From Pseudeuparius sepicola (lineage: Eukaryota > Arthropoda > Insecta > Coleoptera > Anthribidae): a DNA stretch of 64,000 nucleotides. Shown here piece by piece: positions 10,769-22,880 of the stretch. The notes below the pieces were generated by a model that saw nothing but the letters and a program-made list of their open reading frames with translations, was not told where the DNA came from and did not search any database. Location of the stretch: NCBI GenBank assembly GCA_963920635.1, contig OY987298.1:33263787-33327786 (forward strand). Reading direction: 5' to 3'. Positions within the stretch are counted from its first letter, which is position 1, and each line of letters starts with the position of its first letter. Made by a program: the position numbers and the translations under genes.

Positions 10769-12165
10769 ATTTTCGGGTGGTACCGTGGCCCGTAAAAACT
10801 ATCTCCGCAGTGACCAAGTCAAAAAAGATTCTTAAGAGGAAATTTCGAGAAATATTAACCTTTTTTCCCTCAAGAAATCAGATCGTTTTTATGTGTTGTT
10901 CTGAGTCTCTACCTAAAAATTTATTTAGAAAATGTGGGGAGAGTGTCAGATGTGCCCTTCTTTGTCCAGCCGTAGCGAAGTTATTTCGGCTCGGGGCTCG
11001 TGATATACAAGAGTGGTTCCGGAAGCATATCACCAGGAAAGGTCAATGACTACATGGGATATTATTTTATGGAAGATCATATAGGGTGTTTAGAGGAATA
11101 ATTTGACCCATTTAGCGCCTTATTGAAAAAAAGACATTAGGCGTCGCGGCGCTAAAAAAATTTCCCGCCAACATACCACTTTTGTCACAGTGCTCGAAAG
11201 GCTTATTTTTTCTGAATATTTTTATTAAAGCCATTTTTGCTATTTTCTTCCAATAAAAAAGTATGTATTCTTTAAAAACACATTACAATATTAATTATTG
11301 TTTATCGCTATTTCCATGGATGACGTAGAGTCAATTTATTCAATAGACAGCTGTCTCTCAAGGAGACATAATATTTATAGTTAAAGGTCTTTTGTTTTTC
11401 AAGGTATTCAATGGACATAAAGTGATTTTTCTAAGATGGTTTCGTATAGTGAAAAGTTGCTTGTTGGGAAGCAAGATAAAATTCTGGCGAAGCAGTGAAA
11501 GTATATCGACAATAATATTTCCTGAGTATAGCCCTTCTTTAGAACGGTAATTTCCCTCAAACTAATAGATAAATTCTACTTCTTATTATTGAATTATTAT
11601 GCAGCAACTCTAGTGCTGCTAAATTAAAATGCCATTCTTGAAACTCCCAAATAGAAAGACAACAAAATAAAAAACAGCTTACATCTATGTATAGGTATGT
11701 TTGCATAATAAATATTGTCTATGACGCTACCTGTGATAATAACGATTTCTTGTTTTTCACGACTAGTCCAAGTGCAAGCGTGGGGATGCGTATCAAATTG
11801 CCTCGGGAAAACCCAGATAGTTGATTGATGGTCCATTATCTATCGTCTCGGCCATCGTCTGGAGTAACCGAGAAAACGGCAATTTCATTAGTTTCCGCAT
11901 TGGACGGCACGCGATTTCACCTTCCTCCGTGTCACGCGTCGTCACGCGATTGCACGGCTGCGACCTACCTCAATGCCTGCTCCTGGTGCGAAACACCTTG
12001 GGAGCGAATTTCTGTACAGGCGGTCATACCGTTACATAAGTAGGTGTTGTGTTGCGCTATTGCATTTGCATGGTGAAGATCGAGACTAATCGGCCAGGCT
12101 TACCGCCTCTAAAGTATACTTATTACCTACTGTTTCCTTAGTCCGTCATATTATATACTTCAAGA
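10769..12165. other. Intergenic DNA with two unrecognised open stretches
   Basis: An open frame at 10777-11049 starts at GTG and matches no family I know. A GC-richer patch at about 11815-12045 (many CG dinucleotides, overlapping open frames) could be an exon or a decayed element but has no recognisable domain. ATATAGGGTGTTTAGAGG near 11080 looks like an isolated element end without a partner. Confidence 0.35.
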
Positions 12166-12171
12166 CCCAAT

Positions 12172-13035
12172 GATCCAGTTCTACTCTCTATATGGACCGG
12201 GAGATAGTGACAGATTTTTGGACGTGATTTTACTCAGAATGCCTTTCACAGGGCATTATATTTCGTATATTTTCACAATAATAAGGTATGAATCAGAGAG
12301 TCATTCTGGGTTCTTCATATGGAAAAATGAATTTTCATTTATTCCAAAAATATAAGTTTTGATATGAATTTAGGCAGGCTGCCATGTGTTTTATAATGAA
12401 GTTCAAAATAGAAAATTCTTCGGAAAACCTAGGCATACCGTTAGCGTAGGTCCAAAGGGCTATTATTGTTATGTGAACTGGTATTTTAATAATTAATTTT
12501 TCCATGTTTCTGAACAGGCTGCCAATGAGAAGTATGCAAGTTCTTGTTATGAAACTGCCGAAGAAAAGATGGCATACCGTTTGCGCATGTCCAAGTACGC
12601 TTTACATCGAATAAATCGTTTATAAATTATTAAATAACATTCAATAACAATACTTGGACATGCGCAAAAGGTATGCCATCCTTTTTTCAGCATTTTCATA
12701 ACAAGCACTTGCATACTTCTCATTGGCAGCTTGTTCAGAAACGTGGAAAAATTAATTATTAAAATACAAGATCACGTGGCAATAATAGCCCTTTGGACCC
12801 ACGCTAACGGTATAAAACACATGGCAGCCTGTCTAAAATCATATCAAAACGCATATTTTTCCAATAATTGAAAACTCAGTTTTTCATATGAAGAACCCAG
12901 GATGACTCTCTAATTCATACCTTATTATTGTAAGAATATGTGCCACATAATGCCCTTTGCAAGGCATACTGAGTAAAATCACGTCCAAAAATCTGTCACT
13001 ATCTCCCGGTCTAATAGTCTCTATACCAGTTTACG
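12172..13035. mobile_element. Fold-back element centred near 12610
   Basis: Inverted halves: ACCGGGAGATAGTGACAG near 12197 is mirrored by CTGTCACTATCTCCCGGT near 12995-13012. GGCTGCCATGTG near 12375 is mirrored near 12820. TGGACATGCGCA near 12656 mirrors TGCGCATGTCCA near 12583 close to the centre. The outer ends are blurred, so boundaries are approximate. No coding potential was recognised. Confidence 0.7.
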
Positions 13036-13824
13036 GAATTTTTCGTAGGTACCTATATCTTATCTGCAGATACATGTTACATTTTCTTCTACTACCACAT
13101 GTTTATCTGCCGTTTTTATTTAAATCTACAGAATGAGACGAAATAATATCAAAGATCATAAATCATAATATTCAATATCATGATCTTTGATAATATGTAT
13201 GACAATGATTACTTGCCCCTTGACTTATTTTCTTATATATTTCAAAAATGCATTGTTTCATCAAAATTAAGGTACTTTAATGTTTCTAATAAATCAACCC
13301 TTTGATCTGTGTTAGATTTTTCCAAAAATGTCATGAAACGAACAGCGTACTTCCAAGTTATATGTAGACTTAAATGCAGGGCGTCCAGGAAAGTTGACAA
13401 AATGTAGGTATTGTTGCACTTTTTGAAAATCTGATGTCAAAACATGTTGGTGCATAATCCGAATACTTATTTTGGCCCAAATAAAGTTATTCTTTGTATC
13501 GTTTGTTTTACATATGTAAGTGTGCAATCTTTCAGAAAGAAATTCCGAAATTTTGTTTTCTTAAAAATTTTCCTTCCTGCATTGCAGTAATTTTTTTGCG
13601 ATATTTTTCTCAAAATTTTTGTGAAACACTGAAACTTGCTCATTAAACCGTAGAAAAAAACTAGATTTAAAGAAATTCTTGTAGCGGAGGACGCTGCAAA
13701 CCTGTGGCCAACTTTCCTCGACAATAATACCTACCCAATGATACAAAAAGGTAGCTACTTAAAATGGAGCTAAAAATTAAAATAGATAACAAATCATTGT
13801 TGTTGGTACGTAGGTACCATATAC
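13036..13824. other. Intergenic DNA with no recognised feature
   Basis: AT-rich sequence containing a palindromic ATATCATGATCTTTGATA-type string near 13178 and overlapping minus-strand open frames (13312-13746) without domain signatures. No element ends were identified. Confidence 0.35.
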
Positions 13825-14226
13825 AGTGTGTTTCACTTCAACTCGAGACAATTCATTATTTTTTACGGGTTCACCGATTTTCAAAAACTTGTTTAAAAAT
13901 ATAGTGCTCCAAAAGATCTACATATTGACACTAATTTTTTTCAGATTCGTCTTTTCCATGATCAAAATTATACCCCCAAAAACTGCAAAAGTACATTAGG
14001 CATTTTTTTAGGAAAAGATGAATAGCACAGTTGTATTGACCATACCCGAAAACCCCACATACCAAGTTTCACGGTCATAACTTATACACAAAATAGCTTC
14101 AAACATAGAAAAAATACGGTTTTTCGGAGTACTCTGTACAAACACCGATAGATATTTTAAAATTATTTCTTTGCAGTTTGATTAAGGCTCACATAAGACA
14201 TCAATTCCCACGATTTCCCACGCCTT
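13825..14226. mobile_element. One-sided copy of the 1388-2592 fold-back family
   Basis: It starts TA|CAGTGTGTTTCACTTCAA and follows the left half of the element at 1388, including GACAATTCATTATT, ACCGATTTTC and CCCCCAAAAACTGCAAAAGT. It stops near GATTTCCCACGCC without the mirrored half. Two short internal deletions relative to the 1388 copy are visible. It is a truncated, older copy. Confidence 0.8.
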
Positions 14227-14435
14227 AGTGTTTACCAATTCCGAATTTGTTATAAGCCAGTTGTTATTAATGCATGCGAGAGAAATACGTGTCGACAAAA
14301 TCGGAATTCGCGGGAAGGAAATAAGAAAGGAGTCAATCAAGGTTTGTTTACTAGTTTACATTATAAGGTATAAGGAGTCATCAGAAAATCCGGAAGTGTT
14401 TAAACGATATTTTTTTCTACAATTATTGAATATTG

Positions 14436-14880
14436 CATAGATCAAAGTTTTCTCCTTCACCAACGTAACGTCAAATATATTGCTATCTTTGCTGGGACAT
14501 GTCCTGACATGCGCAGGCACAATGATGCCAGCCAGCCCATTACCGGTTTCATCCTCTTATGGAATCATCAGATGGACGTAGGCAAAATCCGGAGTGGATG
14601 GATTCGAAAGATAGAACATCAGAAACAACTACTCCGAGGGCTACCTACCGGCATTGAACTACAACATTGGTTCTCGATTTTCGTTGGGAATAAACATTGT
14701 GCCTGCAGCATGTCAGGACATGTCCCAACAAAGATAGCAATATCTTTGACGTTACGTTGGTGAAGGAGAAAACTTTGATCTATGCAATGTTTATTCCCAA
14801 CGAAAATCGAGAACCAATGGTGTAGTTCAATGCCGGTAGGGGTATTAGCCCTCGGAGTAGTTGTTTCTGTTGGTTCTATC
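14436..14880. repeat. Nested inverted repeats
   Basis: GATCAAAGTTTTCTCCTTCA near 14440 is mirrored by TGAAGGAGAAAACTTTGATC at 14761-14780. GGGACATGTCCTGACATG near 14492 is mirrored near 14707. A second pair overlaps it: CCGGCATTGAACTACAACAT near 14649 against the mirror at 14812-14838, and GATTTTCGTTGGGAATAAAC at 14677 against its mirror near 14790. The two pairs share sequence, as if a fold-back element had duplicated or inverted in place. Confidence 0.75.
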
Positions 14881-15094
14881 TTTTGAATTATTGAATAGGT
14901 TGTGTGTATTCCCAAAAGTATTTTTTACATATATTCATTGTGATAATCGTCACTTCCGGAAAGTCATTTTTCTAGGCGAGGATCTAGGTCTTTTCGGAAC
15001 ATAATGTAGTACACTTTGTTTTCCAATACGTAGAAGTTAAATCGGGAATGGATACAATACCTACCTATGTCATTTTTTTATAATAAAAAAATTT

Positions 15095-16255
15095 AACAAA
15101 AAAATTAAAACCGACTTCAAAAATTTGCCCGTATGCACACTCCACTAAAAATTTAAAAAAAAATTAACAAAAAATATCACTGACTTCACAAATTTGCCCG
15201 TATACACATTTCAACTAAAATTTTAGAAATATTTTTCTCTTTCTAAATTGAGTTATCTTTGGATTTGGTGACAGTCAAAGCAAGGAATTTAAATCTATTT
15301 AGATATGAATACATCATATCCTATACATACATCATATAACTTACTGTCACCGACTTCAAAGATAACTCAATTTAGAAAGAGAAAAATATTTCAAAAATTT
15401 TAGTTGAAATGTGCATACGGGAAAATTTGTGAAGTCGGTTTTATTTTTCGTTAATTTTTTTAATTTTTTTTAATTTTTGGTGCATACGGGCAAATTTTAG
15501 TCTGTTTTAATTTTTTTTGTTAAAATTTTTTTATTTCTTATTTTTTAGTGAATTATTAAGAATTATCGAAATTGGTCCAATATTAAATTCCATCCCCTAT
15601 TTGTTCACCCTTAAGATTAAAATTTTTCTCTTCAAATTTATTTTCTCTTCCTAATAAAATAAGAATCATCCAAATCGGTCCAATGTCCAATATGAACTTC
15701 CATCCCCTATTTATCTACCCTTAGGTGTGGAATTTTTTCTTTAAATTTAAATGGGACCACACCTAAGGTACCCCCTCCAATAAAGACAGAATCATCGAAA
15801 TCTGTCCAATATGAAATTGCATCCCCTATTTTCCACCCTTACGGTGGAATTTTTTCTTCAAATTTAAATGGGGCCACTCCTAAAGTAATCCCTTTCTAAT
15901 AAAAAGAAAATCATCGAAATCGGTCCCATATGAAATTTCATCCCCTATTTTTTCACCTTCAGGGGTGAAATTTTTTCTTCAAATTTAAATGGTGCCACCT
16001 CTGAGGTACTCCCTTTCTAATAAAAAAAATAATCATCGAAATCGGTTCAATGTGAAATTTCATCCCCTATTTGTCCACCCTTAGGGTTGGAATTTTTTCT
16101 TCAAATTTAAATGGGACCGTTCTATAAGTGTACCCTTTCAAATAAAAAAAGAATTGTCCAAATCAGTTTATAAATGAGGGAGTTCTGAGGTAACAAACAT
16201 AAAAAAATAAAAATACAAGCGAATTGATAACCTCCTACTTTTTGAAGTCGGTTAA
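15095..16255. repeat. Element bounded by CCGACTTCAAA with ~120-bp tandem units
   Basis: AAAACCGACTTCAAA begins near 15107 and GAAGTCGGTTAAA ends near 16254. Further GACTTC/GAAGTC boundaries with (G)CCCGTATGCACA lie near 15125-15200 and 15410-15500, in mirror orientation. About five degenerate units of roughly 120 bp follow from 15560 to 16170, each with ATCATCGAAATCGGTCCAAT, TCATCCCCTATT, TTCACCCTTAGGGTG and TTTTTTCTTCAAATTTAAAT. No protein was recognised; it is a common style of insect dispersed repeat. Confidence 0.75.
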
Positions 16256-17330
16256 AAATGATACTAGTTATGTCCCAAAAACCCTTCGTTTTTGAAATAC
16301 AAAGCGTTAAAATTTCATAGAAAATTTCGAATTGGGGATATTTAAAACAAATGTTGTACACAATATAAACACATAAGGTTCCAGAATAAATTATGTAATA
16401 AGAAGACCGACAGACCGACCAATCAGTCGCGAAGGTAAGGGCAGTTTTATGAAAAATAAATGAATAAAAATTAATTGAGACCATAAAATCTAAAGTGGAA
16501 AAATGCATTCCTTAGTTAGAATGATATTAAAATTTTCCTATAAACTTCACCATATTATTAACATTTTAGATTTCGAGATTAAATCTCCTAAAAGTAGTTT
16601 TGTTTTTTATGAATTTATAGTATTAAATTTAGATGATCCATATACATTCAAGGAGTAATTATATAATAATTATCCTCTATCCTTATTTCTATACATATAA
16701 TAGGTACGTATTCACGTTGTGTGCTCACAGTGCTCATTGGAAAAGGTTAGGTATTTCAGAAAACAGCTGTAAAATTTTCCGAAGCGGATACACTCTATCG
16801 CAATTATATCTTTATTAATAATACATTTTCTGCTATGTGAAAAAAGAACATGCGTGCAGAATTAGATTTCAAACTATTTATCGTTCTAAATATGTATATA
16901 TAAATGTCTGCAAATGGATTCGAATTAATAATTTTGCTATTGATATTGCAATAATTACTACAGCTAAAAACGAAATGCGTAACCAAACAACCACATAATA
17001 TTCATAATGAAAATAACAACAGTTTTTTTGACATATATTGTGCCTTGGTAGTTTTTGCGATGGCATTAAAATGGTATTTATGTTTTACATTTGCACACAA
17101 ATGTACTGAAAATTCCTAAAAATTTATTTATTGTTTGTTCTTACTGTCAACAAACATTCCATTTCAAGCATTTTCTTATTAATAACTTTGGATTTAATTT
17201 TTATTTTCTTACTGCAGATTATAAAAGAAATGATAGTGAGAGCCAACGTGGAATACTTTATAAGATCCACTGACCTTACCTGTAAGAAAGTTTGAGCTGA
17301 CTTATACTGCAGTGACGGGATTATTACAAA
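16256..17330. other. Intergenic DNA with no supported gene
   Basis: AT-rich. The 128-codon minus-strand open frame at 16122-16508 begins with ATG but overlaps the end of the preceding repeat and is dominated by F, I and Y codons, as AT-rich chance frames are. No domain, RNA gene or terminal repeat was seen. Confidence 0.4.
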
Positions 17331-17607
17331 TAAAGTCGAACTGGATCGACGACCTATAGTAAAATCGAGCAATCCGTACGCCTGGCATAAATAAAACCAC
17401 GTGTTCAATGACGTTCCGCGATTGGTCGGTAGGCTATAAAATTTCACCCGACTCTGCAACAGGGACGTGCTCGATCCCAAAAGTGTAGATATTTTGTTTT
17501 ATCTTGTTGTTTTCAGCTACTTAGTCACTGCCACAAATAATTTTATCGATGTTTTGAACCATTTTAATAATTAAGCCAATAATTCTTCTCTGAAATATTT
17601 TGAAGTA

Positions 17608-20016
17608 CCATCGCGGCGTGTTACTTTGCACCAGTTTTTTGAGATTTTGTGTATTTTTTATGAACATAGTAATGAGAAAATTATGAAATAAAAGTATGTG
17701 CTATTTTCAAGTTTTTCCTATAGGTTTCTGCATGAAAGTAATGTGCAGCGGCATTGAAAATATTTTATTAATTTTTTTAAAAAATTGGCAAAGTCACCCA
17801 TTAAAAAGGGTTACTTTGCCAACCCCTTTAAAACCATATGTTTCGCAATGTAGGACACTCTGATGTGTGACTTTGCCCCCTGATAGAATTTTAAAAAGTT
17901 TATAATAAATTTAAAAAATATTTTTTCGGTAAAAAAAGCCAATTAGATGTAAAAAAATAAACTTTATTCTGGCGCAACGTTTTTAAATAACAAAATAAAC
18001 ATGTTTTCTCGACTTAAAATATTGTTAATAAAAAACAAATCACAGGATCTCTTTGACAGTCTTGTACTTATAAACTAACAGTGCTTACAGCTTAAAATTA
18101 GACAAATTTGTCTTAAAATAGTGATATCCTCGAGGAGATATTCTTGGTTTATCTAGGAAACAGCAAATGTCTCTCTCTTCTTGCTGTGAAATATCCTCTA
18201 TATCTGGATACACGAAACCTTCTTGTTTTTTTCTTAGGAATCGTATCGTCAATAAGTCATCTTTGATTTCTAAAACTTTCCCAACAAAGTGTCGTAGAGT
18301 TTTTTTTGTTGCAAAAGCAACAACTACAAAATCATCGATTTTTGGCTTCCGAATCTCCCCTCCTCACTGTCGCTTTCCATATCTTCCTCTTGATTTGTAT
18401 TATCTTCAATATTGGGTGGTACAACTTCTGGCTCTTCATCAGATGACTTATTTTCTTTATCTTCGCTGAGGTCTTCATTACCTACGGACTTTCCTGGAAT
18501 AATTTTAATCATTTTTTTTCTCCTTCTGGTGCCCGAGGTAGATGCATTAGACCTGATTTCTTGCAAATATCCCAAAAGAGTCTCACTCACATTTTCGCCA
18601 ATATTTTCCTTTCTTCGATTTGGAAGTCTTTTTAAAACTTGTTCTCTATCAGTTGGGTATATTCCACACGCTCTAAAGGCACTTGCTATATTGGTTTTAT
18701 CTTTAAAACTGAGTTTATCTACCAGGATTTTTAGCAAACTAGGGAAAACAATTTTGTTCACGGCTTTTTCTTTTGGATTTTGTATTTTGAATTTTACCAA
18801 TATTTCTTTCGAGAAACGTTTTAATTGGCCAAAATATCCAACGTCTAGTGGCTGAGTGATATGTGTTGAGTTCGGAGGTAAATATATAAACTTTATGTTT
18901 GATTTCTGGCAGCTGACAATAATGTCTACATTTAAATGGGATGATAAATTGTCCCCGATTAATACTTTAACACCCTCATGCTTATGTGCCCATGGAAGTG
19001 CAATTGAATTAAACCAGTCTTCAAAAACGCAACCGTTGAACCAGCCCGATTTAGTTCTGTTATATCTTGCATCTTGCAAATTGTCAAAGTAGGCACTTAT
19101 TTCATCTTCGGACTTTTCTGCCCTTGCGCATTTTATATTTTTGCAGGCCCGAACTGACAGACGACCTTGATGCCTGTCTAAAAAATTTAGACACCAATCT
19201 TTCCCAGGTAAATTATCAGGAAATTTTTCGATTCTCCTTCCACCTTTTTCTAGATAACGCTTGACTAACATACGCAGGTCAAATGACGTTAACGGACTAC
19301 CATATTCCGCAGCGGCTAGAAGAACATCAACAATGTGTCTTTCTTCAAGCTTCAAACCGTTAGTGCTGTCACACCTCCAACACTACCCAAATGACGACGA
19401 TGCAATTTATTCCAAAGGGTCCTCCTTGGAATTTTATATGTTTCAGATGCTTGATATATTGTCATATTTCTCCCTTGGACAGCATTAATAGCAGTGCTTA
19501 AAGTTGCCTCAGTATAATTTTTGTAATTGCGCGTGCCTAGTTTTTTTTTATAGAGTCTCCCCATATTGCAAATTCTAGAACAAAGTTAATTTTGTAAGAG
19601 AATGCTTTGGCAAAGTCACACTTAAAAAATGAACGTTTTCTCGAAACCTTGTTTTTTCCCAGAAATTATAAAAATTAAAAAATAAATTTTCATTTACATG
19701 TACAAAATATTCCTACAGACACTACCCATAGTCAATTTTGTTGATATATTTATCACAGAAGATGTGCCAGCCCTTAATATTTCGTATTTGTAAAAACAAG
19801 AAAAACTTACCTCTACACTCTGGGGCGGCTAACGGTATACTGGAAATACAGGGCACGTATTTAGACCGTTAAAATGATCGGCAAGGATGCTAGCTTTGCT
19901 TTGAGGATAACACCGCCCGTTGTTGCCAATTGGTGCGTAGACAAATTGAATTTACATAAAATGAGGCACCATTTGGCAAAGTCACATTCACTTGGCAAAG
20001 TAACACGCCGCGATGG
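17608..20016. mobile_element. pogo/jerky-type DNA transposon, degenerate
   Basis: The 22-bp terminal inverted repeats are perfect: CCATCGCGGCGTGTTACTTT on the left and its complement on the right. TA flanks both ends (17606-17607 and 20017-20018), the pogo target. Subterminal copies of GGCAAAGTCAC or its complement occur near 17787, 17811, 17869, 19610 and 19975, with GGCAAAGTAAC at the right terminus; these are likely transposase binding sites. A broken minus-strand transposase fills 18324-19564. Total length is 2409 bp. Confidence 0.88.
18324..19564 (-). pseudogene. pogo-superfamily (jerky-like) transposase, broken
   Basis: Reading from ATG at 19564, the first 60 residues give a psq-type helix-turn-helix (AINAVQGRNMTIYQASETYK, then RRTLWNKLHRRHLG). 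A one-base frame change near 19360 separates this from the rest; the frame continuing to 18324 has no ATG of its own there. The CENP-B-like region (WCLNFLDRH) follows. The DDE core shows the second Asp in GDNLSSH and the third in HITQPLDVGYFGQLKR. The segment that should carry the first catalytic Asp is missing: NLQDARYNRT runs straight into KSGWFNGCVFEDWF, indicating an internal deletion. The C-terminus is acidic. The protein cannot catalyse transposition. Confidence 0.85.
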
Positions 20017-20156
20017 TACACACTTGTAAGACTAAAATTAAATAAAGGTCGTACCTCCGTGCGGCTGTGGCAGATATTTCAACGCACGTGCTCTTGTTTA
20101 CGCCAGGCGTAAGAGTTGCTCGATTTTAGTATAGGTTCAAAACGCCGGCCCTTTTA

Positions 20157-21905
20157 AAAAAAATTGGAAAAAAAAAATCCAAACGGCTTTTTCGATTCGG
20201 GCGCCCTTCAATAGGTCTGGGATCCGTACGCATGCGCCGCCCTACGCGAAATTTCGACTCGAAATATCGAAAACTGCGCCCGGTAGAGGCCGGGGAAGTG
20301 GTGGGGAAGTGGATTTAGGCGTACACACATACACACATACATACATAGGGCCAGCAGGGCGGCGACTATAAACACCTAGGAGGTCCGACAGGGCCGGACT
20401 AGGCGTTTCTAACAAGTGCGTCCTATTTTCAATATTGCCATTAACTTAATGTGCCATTTCATCGTTAGTGTCATTAATGTATAAAAAATCGTTTAAAAAT
20501 CGTTGAATGATTTTTTCTTGCTTTTACTAAACGATTTTGATATAATTATTTGGTGGCTAGAACTGTCATTATAACAGTTCAAACGTCGGCAATGTACGGT
20601 GTCATCGTGTCTAGCATTGTTGGCATTCTCTTTCCTCGATTTTATTAAAATATCACGTTGGACGGAAAAATCTTGTAACTAACTCTAATATTAATAAGCG
20701 ATTAATGATCTCGACAATTCACGCACTCGATGGCGCTCGCGCGTTAAAAAGTCTCCACCATTAATCGCTACCATTAATAGGTACAGTTGTTTGTTAAATA
20801 ACTATTTATCATTATTATGTATACATGCCACTAATCTATTTAGGCCTATTTTAGAAGAAAAAATCCTTTGCGTTGACTATACAGGAAGTGTAGTTGCACC
20901 CCCCTTTTCCCGCAGTTTCTAAAATAAAAATTTGAAATTTTCTGGTGTTTTACTAGTAAAATACCCACTTTTAAATCCTATCAGACCTTGGAAACTACTT
21001 CGGGTTTAACCGACGGAATACAATTTTTATTCTATATTTGAATTCAGCACATTTCCTTTCCGATAAGATAATATATCATACATTAGAATTTATTTAAAAA
21101 ATGGAATCCTAGATAATATTTTATCAATTTCCTATGATGTTTATATAATATTTTATCGATTTAGAATGACATGACCATGAAATCGCCAAAACAATACACC
21201 CTGCGTGAACAGTAGGCCATGGAAATGTTTAAATGGTTTATTTGAGTCTGCTTGAGTCAAGTTAACTGGTTTCGGAAACACGTATGAATTAGGGCTATTT
21301 TATTTAATTACCTACCTATTTATTTTGTAAAAAAGTAGGATTTCTTAACTTTTTTTAATGGAGACCTATCTTATCATTGTCACCATTGATTCGCCATTAT
21401 ATTTTCTCTTTATTGATAATCACAAGTCCATAATTATTCTGTTACTGAAGTAAAAGTAGACATTTAAAAAATAATAATTAAGAAGTCTTGGAAGTACATA
21501 CATTGCCATTTATAAACCTAAACATGCCAATAAATCAGTTTTCTTGAAATCGGCATTAAAATGTCCCAAAATCGTCATTAAAAGCACAGAAATCGTACAA
21601 TAATGTAGCCCATTATTGTACGATTTTTTCAATAAGTAGGCCTTGGCGAGATGTAAGCATCAAACGTCAGACGCGGAGAAATCGCCCGTCAAAAGTGACC
21701 AAATATTCAAAACCCGGCCGATAAAGGCTCATTTAAATTTTCGTACACATTGCGAAATTGTTTCCTATAGAAGCGCAATCCTTCAGTATACATATTTTAG
21801 TAAATTTGAAAATCAATAGATTTGTTGTGTAGGCTTCACAAGAAGCAGCAGTTTGGTTTTTCTGTCAGAAGGTGCCGTACATCATTATACTTGTCCTAGG
21901 TAGAG
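20157..21905. other. Intergenic; small inverted repeats only
   Basis: A GC-richer stretch with (ACACATAC)n near 20326-20346 probably belongs to a dispersed repeat. GCGATTAATG near 20698 is mirrored by CATTAATCGC near 20759. A tight hairpin, AATCGTACAATAATG with its mirror at 21614-21628, spans 21592-21628. No gene was recognised on either strand. Confidence 0.45.
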
Positions 21906-21960
21906 CGATCGGTAAAGTCAAGCAACGCCGCGCGTAGTCGGTTCGTGGACGGGTGATCCC
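21906..21960 (+). repeat. 5S-rRNA-like fragment, probably SINE-derived
   Basis: The string GATCGGTAAAGTCAAGCAAC, then a CGCGCGTAGTCGGTTCGTGG-type segment and GACGGGTGATCC, follows the order of the 3' half of arthropod 5S rRNA (GATC..CGAAGTTAAGCAAC, ..GGTTAGTACTTGG, ATGGGTGACC). That part contains the pol III internal control region. The 5' half and the closing helix are not evident, so this is not a functional 5S gene. A 5S-derived SINE head is the likeliest reading. Confidence 0.5.
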
Positions 21961-22020
21961 TTATTATTATTTTCTTGCCTAATAAAACATTTTTTTTTCC
22001 GATTTCAAGAAAAATATAAT

Positions 22021-22140
22021 ATGTACCTCGGCACTGAAGTTCTTTTTATGACTCATGTGGTTTATTTGCCTCGGCCAGAGGCCTCAGCAACTAAACTCCA
22101 CATGAGTCATAAAAAGTTGAACTTCAGTGCCTTGGTACAT
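22021..22140. repeat. 120-bp near-perfect hairpin
   Basis: Left arm ATGTACCTCGGCACTGAAGT, then TCTTTTTATGACTCATGTGG, is mirrored by CCACATGAGTCATAAAAAGT and ACTTCAGTGCCTTGGTACAT. The arms are about 45 bp with a few mismatches and a loop of about 28 bases that contains GCCTCGGCCAGAGGCC. It could be a tiny MITE or a transcribed hairpin; no pol III box was recognised. Confidence 0.85.
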
Positions 22141-22143
22141 AAA

Positions 22144-22880
22144 TAACTATTTTATTTTAATCTAGTGTTTCTGACAATAATTGAAGGTATTATAGAGGAA
22201 GTTCTTCCTTTCTTGTTATTTTGTGATATTTAATTTTTTAAATAAAACTTTTATATCAATTTCATCGGACAGGCGAAATTGTCTGTTTTAATTTGACCCA
22301 GAAAGAAAACGAATTCACATCTTCTGTTACTACCCAATAGCTTGAGTTGATATTTTATTATGATTATTCACGTTTATTTTCGGCCAGGCTACGTGGCTCA
22401 ATATTTGCTTGTAAAGGGGATTTATTTGAGCAGCTTTAATTGTTATCCGCACGGAAATTTCTGACAAAAATATATTTAAAAAAATATATTGTCTCAACTG
22501 AGCATACATGGGAAATTTTTAAATTTTACCTGAGCATGTGACCTTCATTATTTGGAACAGTACCTACATAGCGAAGATTAGCAAGCAAACAGGAAGACAA
22601 GCTCAAAAACATGCCTTCAAGTTGCAAATATTTAAGTGTTTTATTTGAGGGATTAGTGTATCTACCTACCAAATTGTTTTTGGTGTTCCCAATTAATGTT
22701 TAAGGATATCTACATTGTCACATGTTCATTAAACAATATGAAATATGGTATTTGTCTGGCAAAGTACTGATTATGAATAAAGACACATTTTGTTGATGCA
22801 AGGTTTAGTAATACGGTATAAAGTTGATATATCTATTTTTGGGCTTTCGGTTGTGATTTGGTTTTAAAAACTTTTTTATA
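22144..22880. other. Intergenic DNA with no recognised feature
   Basis: AT-rich sequence with no ORF of interest. Short GTTTTTGGTG- and TTATTATTA-type strings are the only notable content. Confidence 0.4.

Larger units (their letters stand above)
17332..20150. repeat. Inverted repeat that hosts the pogo element
   Basis: CCTATAGTAAAATCGAGCAA near 17351, with TACGCCTGGCATAAA following, is mirrored near 20101-20143 (TTTACGCCAGGCGTA, then TTGCTCGATTTTAGTATAGG). The two arms flank the pogo-type insertion at 17608-20016. They are therefore probably ends of an older element into which pogo inserted. Arm identity is moderate. Confidence 0.6.

Noticed and set aside
10777..11049. 90-codon plus-strand frame
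   Set aside because: It starts at GTG, not ATG, and shows no recognised domain.
16122..16508. 128-codon minus-strand frame starting at ATG
   Set aside because: It runs into the GAAGTCGGTT end of the adjacent repeat and has AT-rich chance composition with no domain.
21592..21628. Tight AATCGTACAATAATG hairpin as a possible microRNA
   Set aside because: The stem is only about 15 bp with a very short loop, too small for a canonical precursor.
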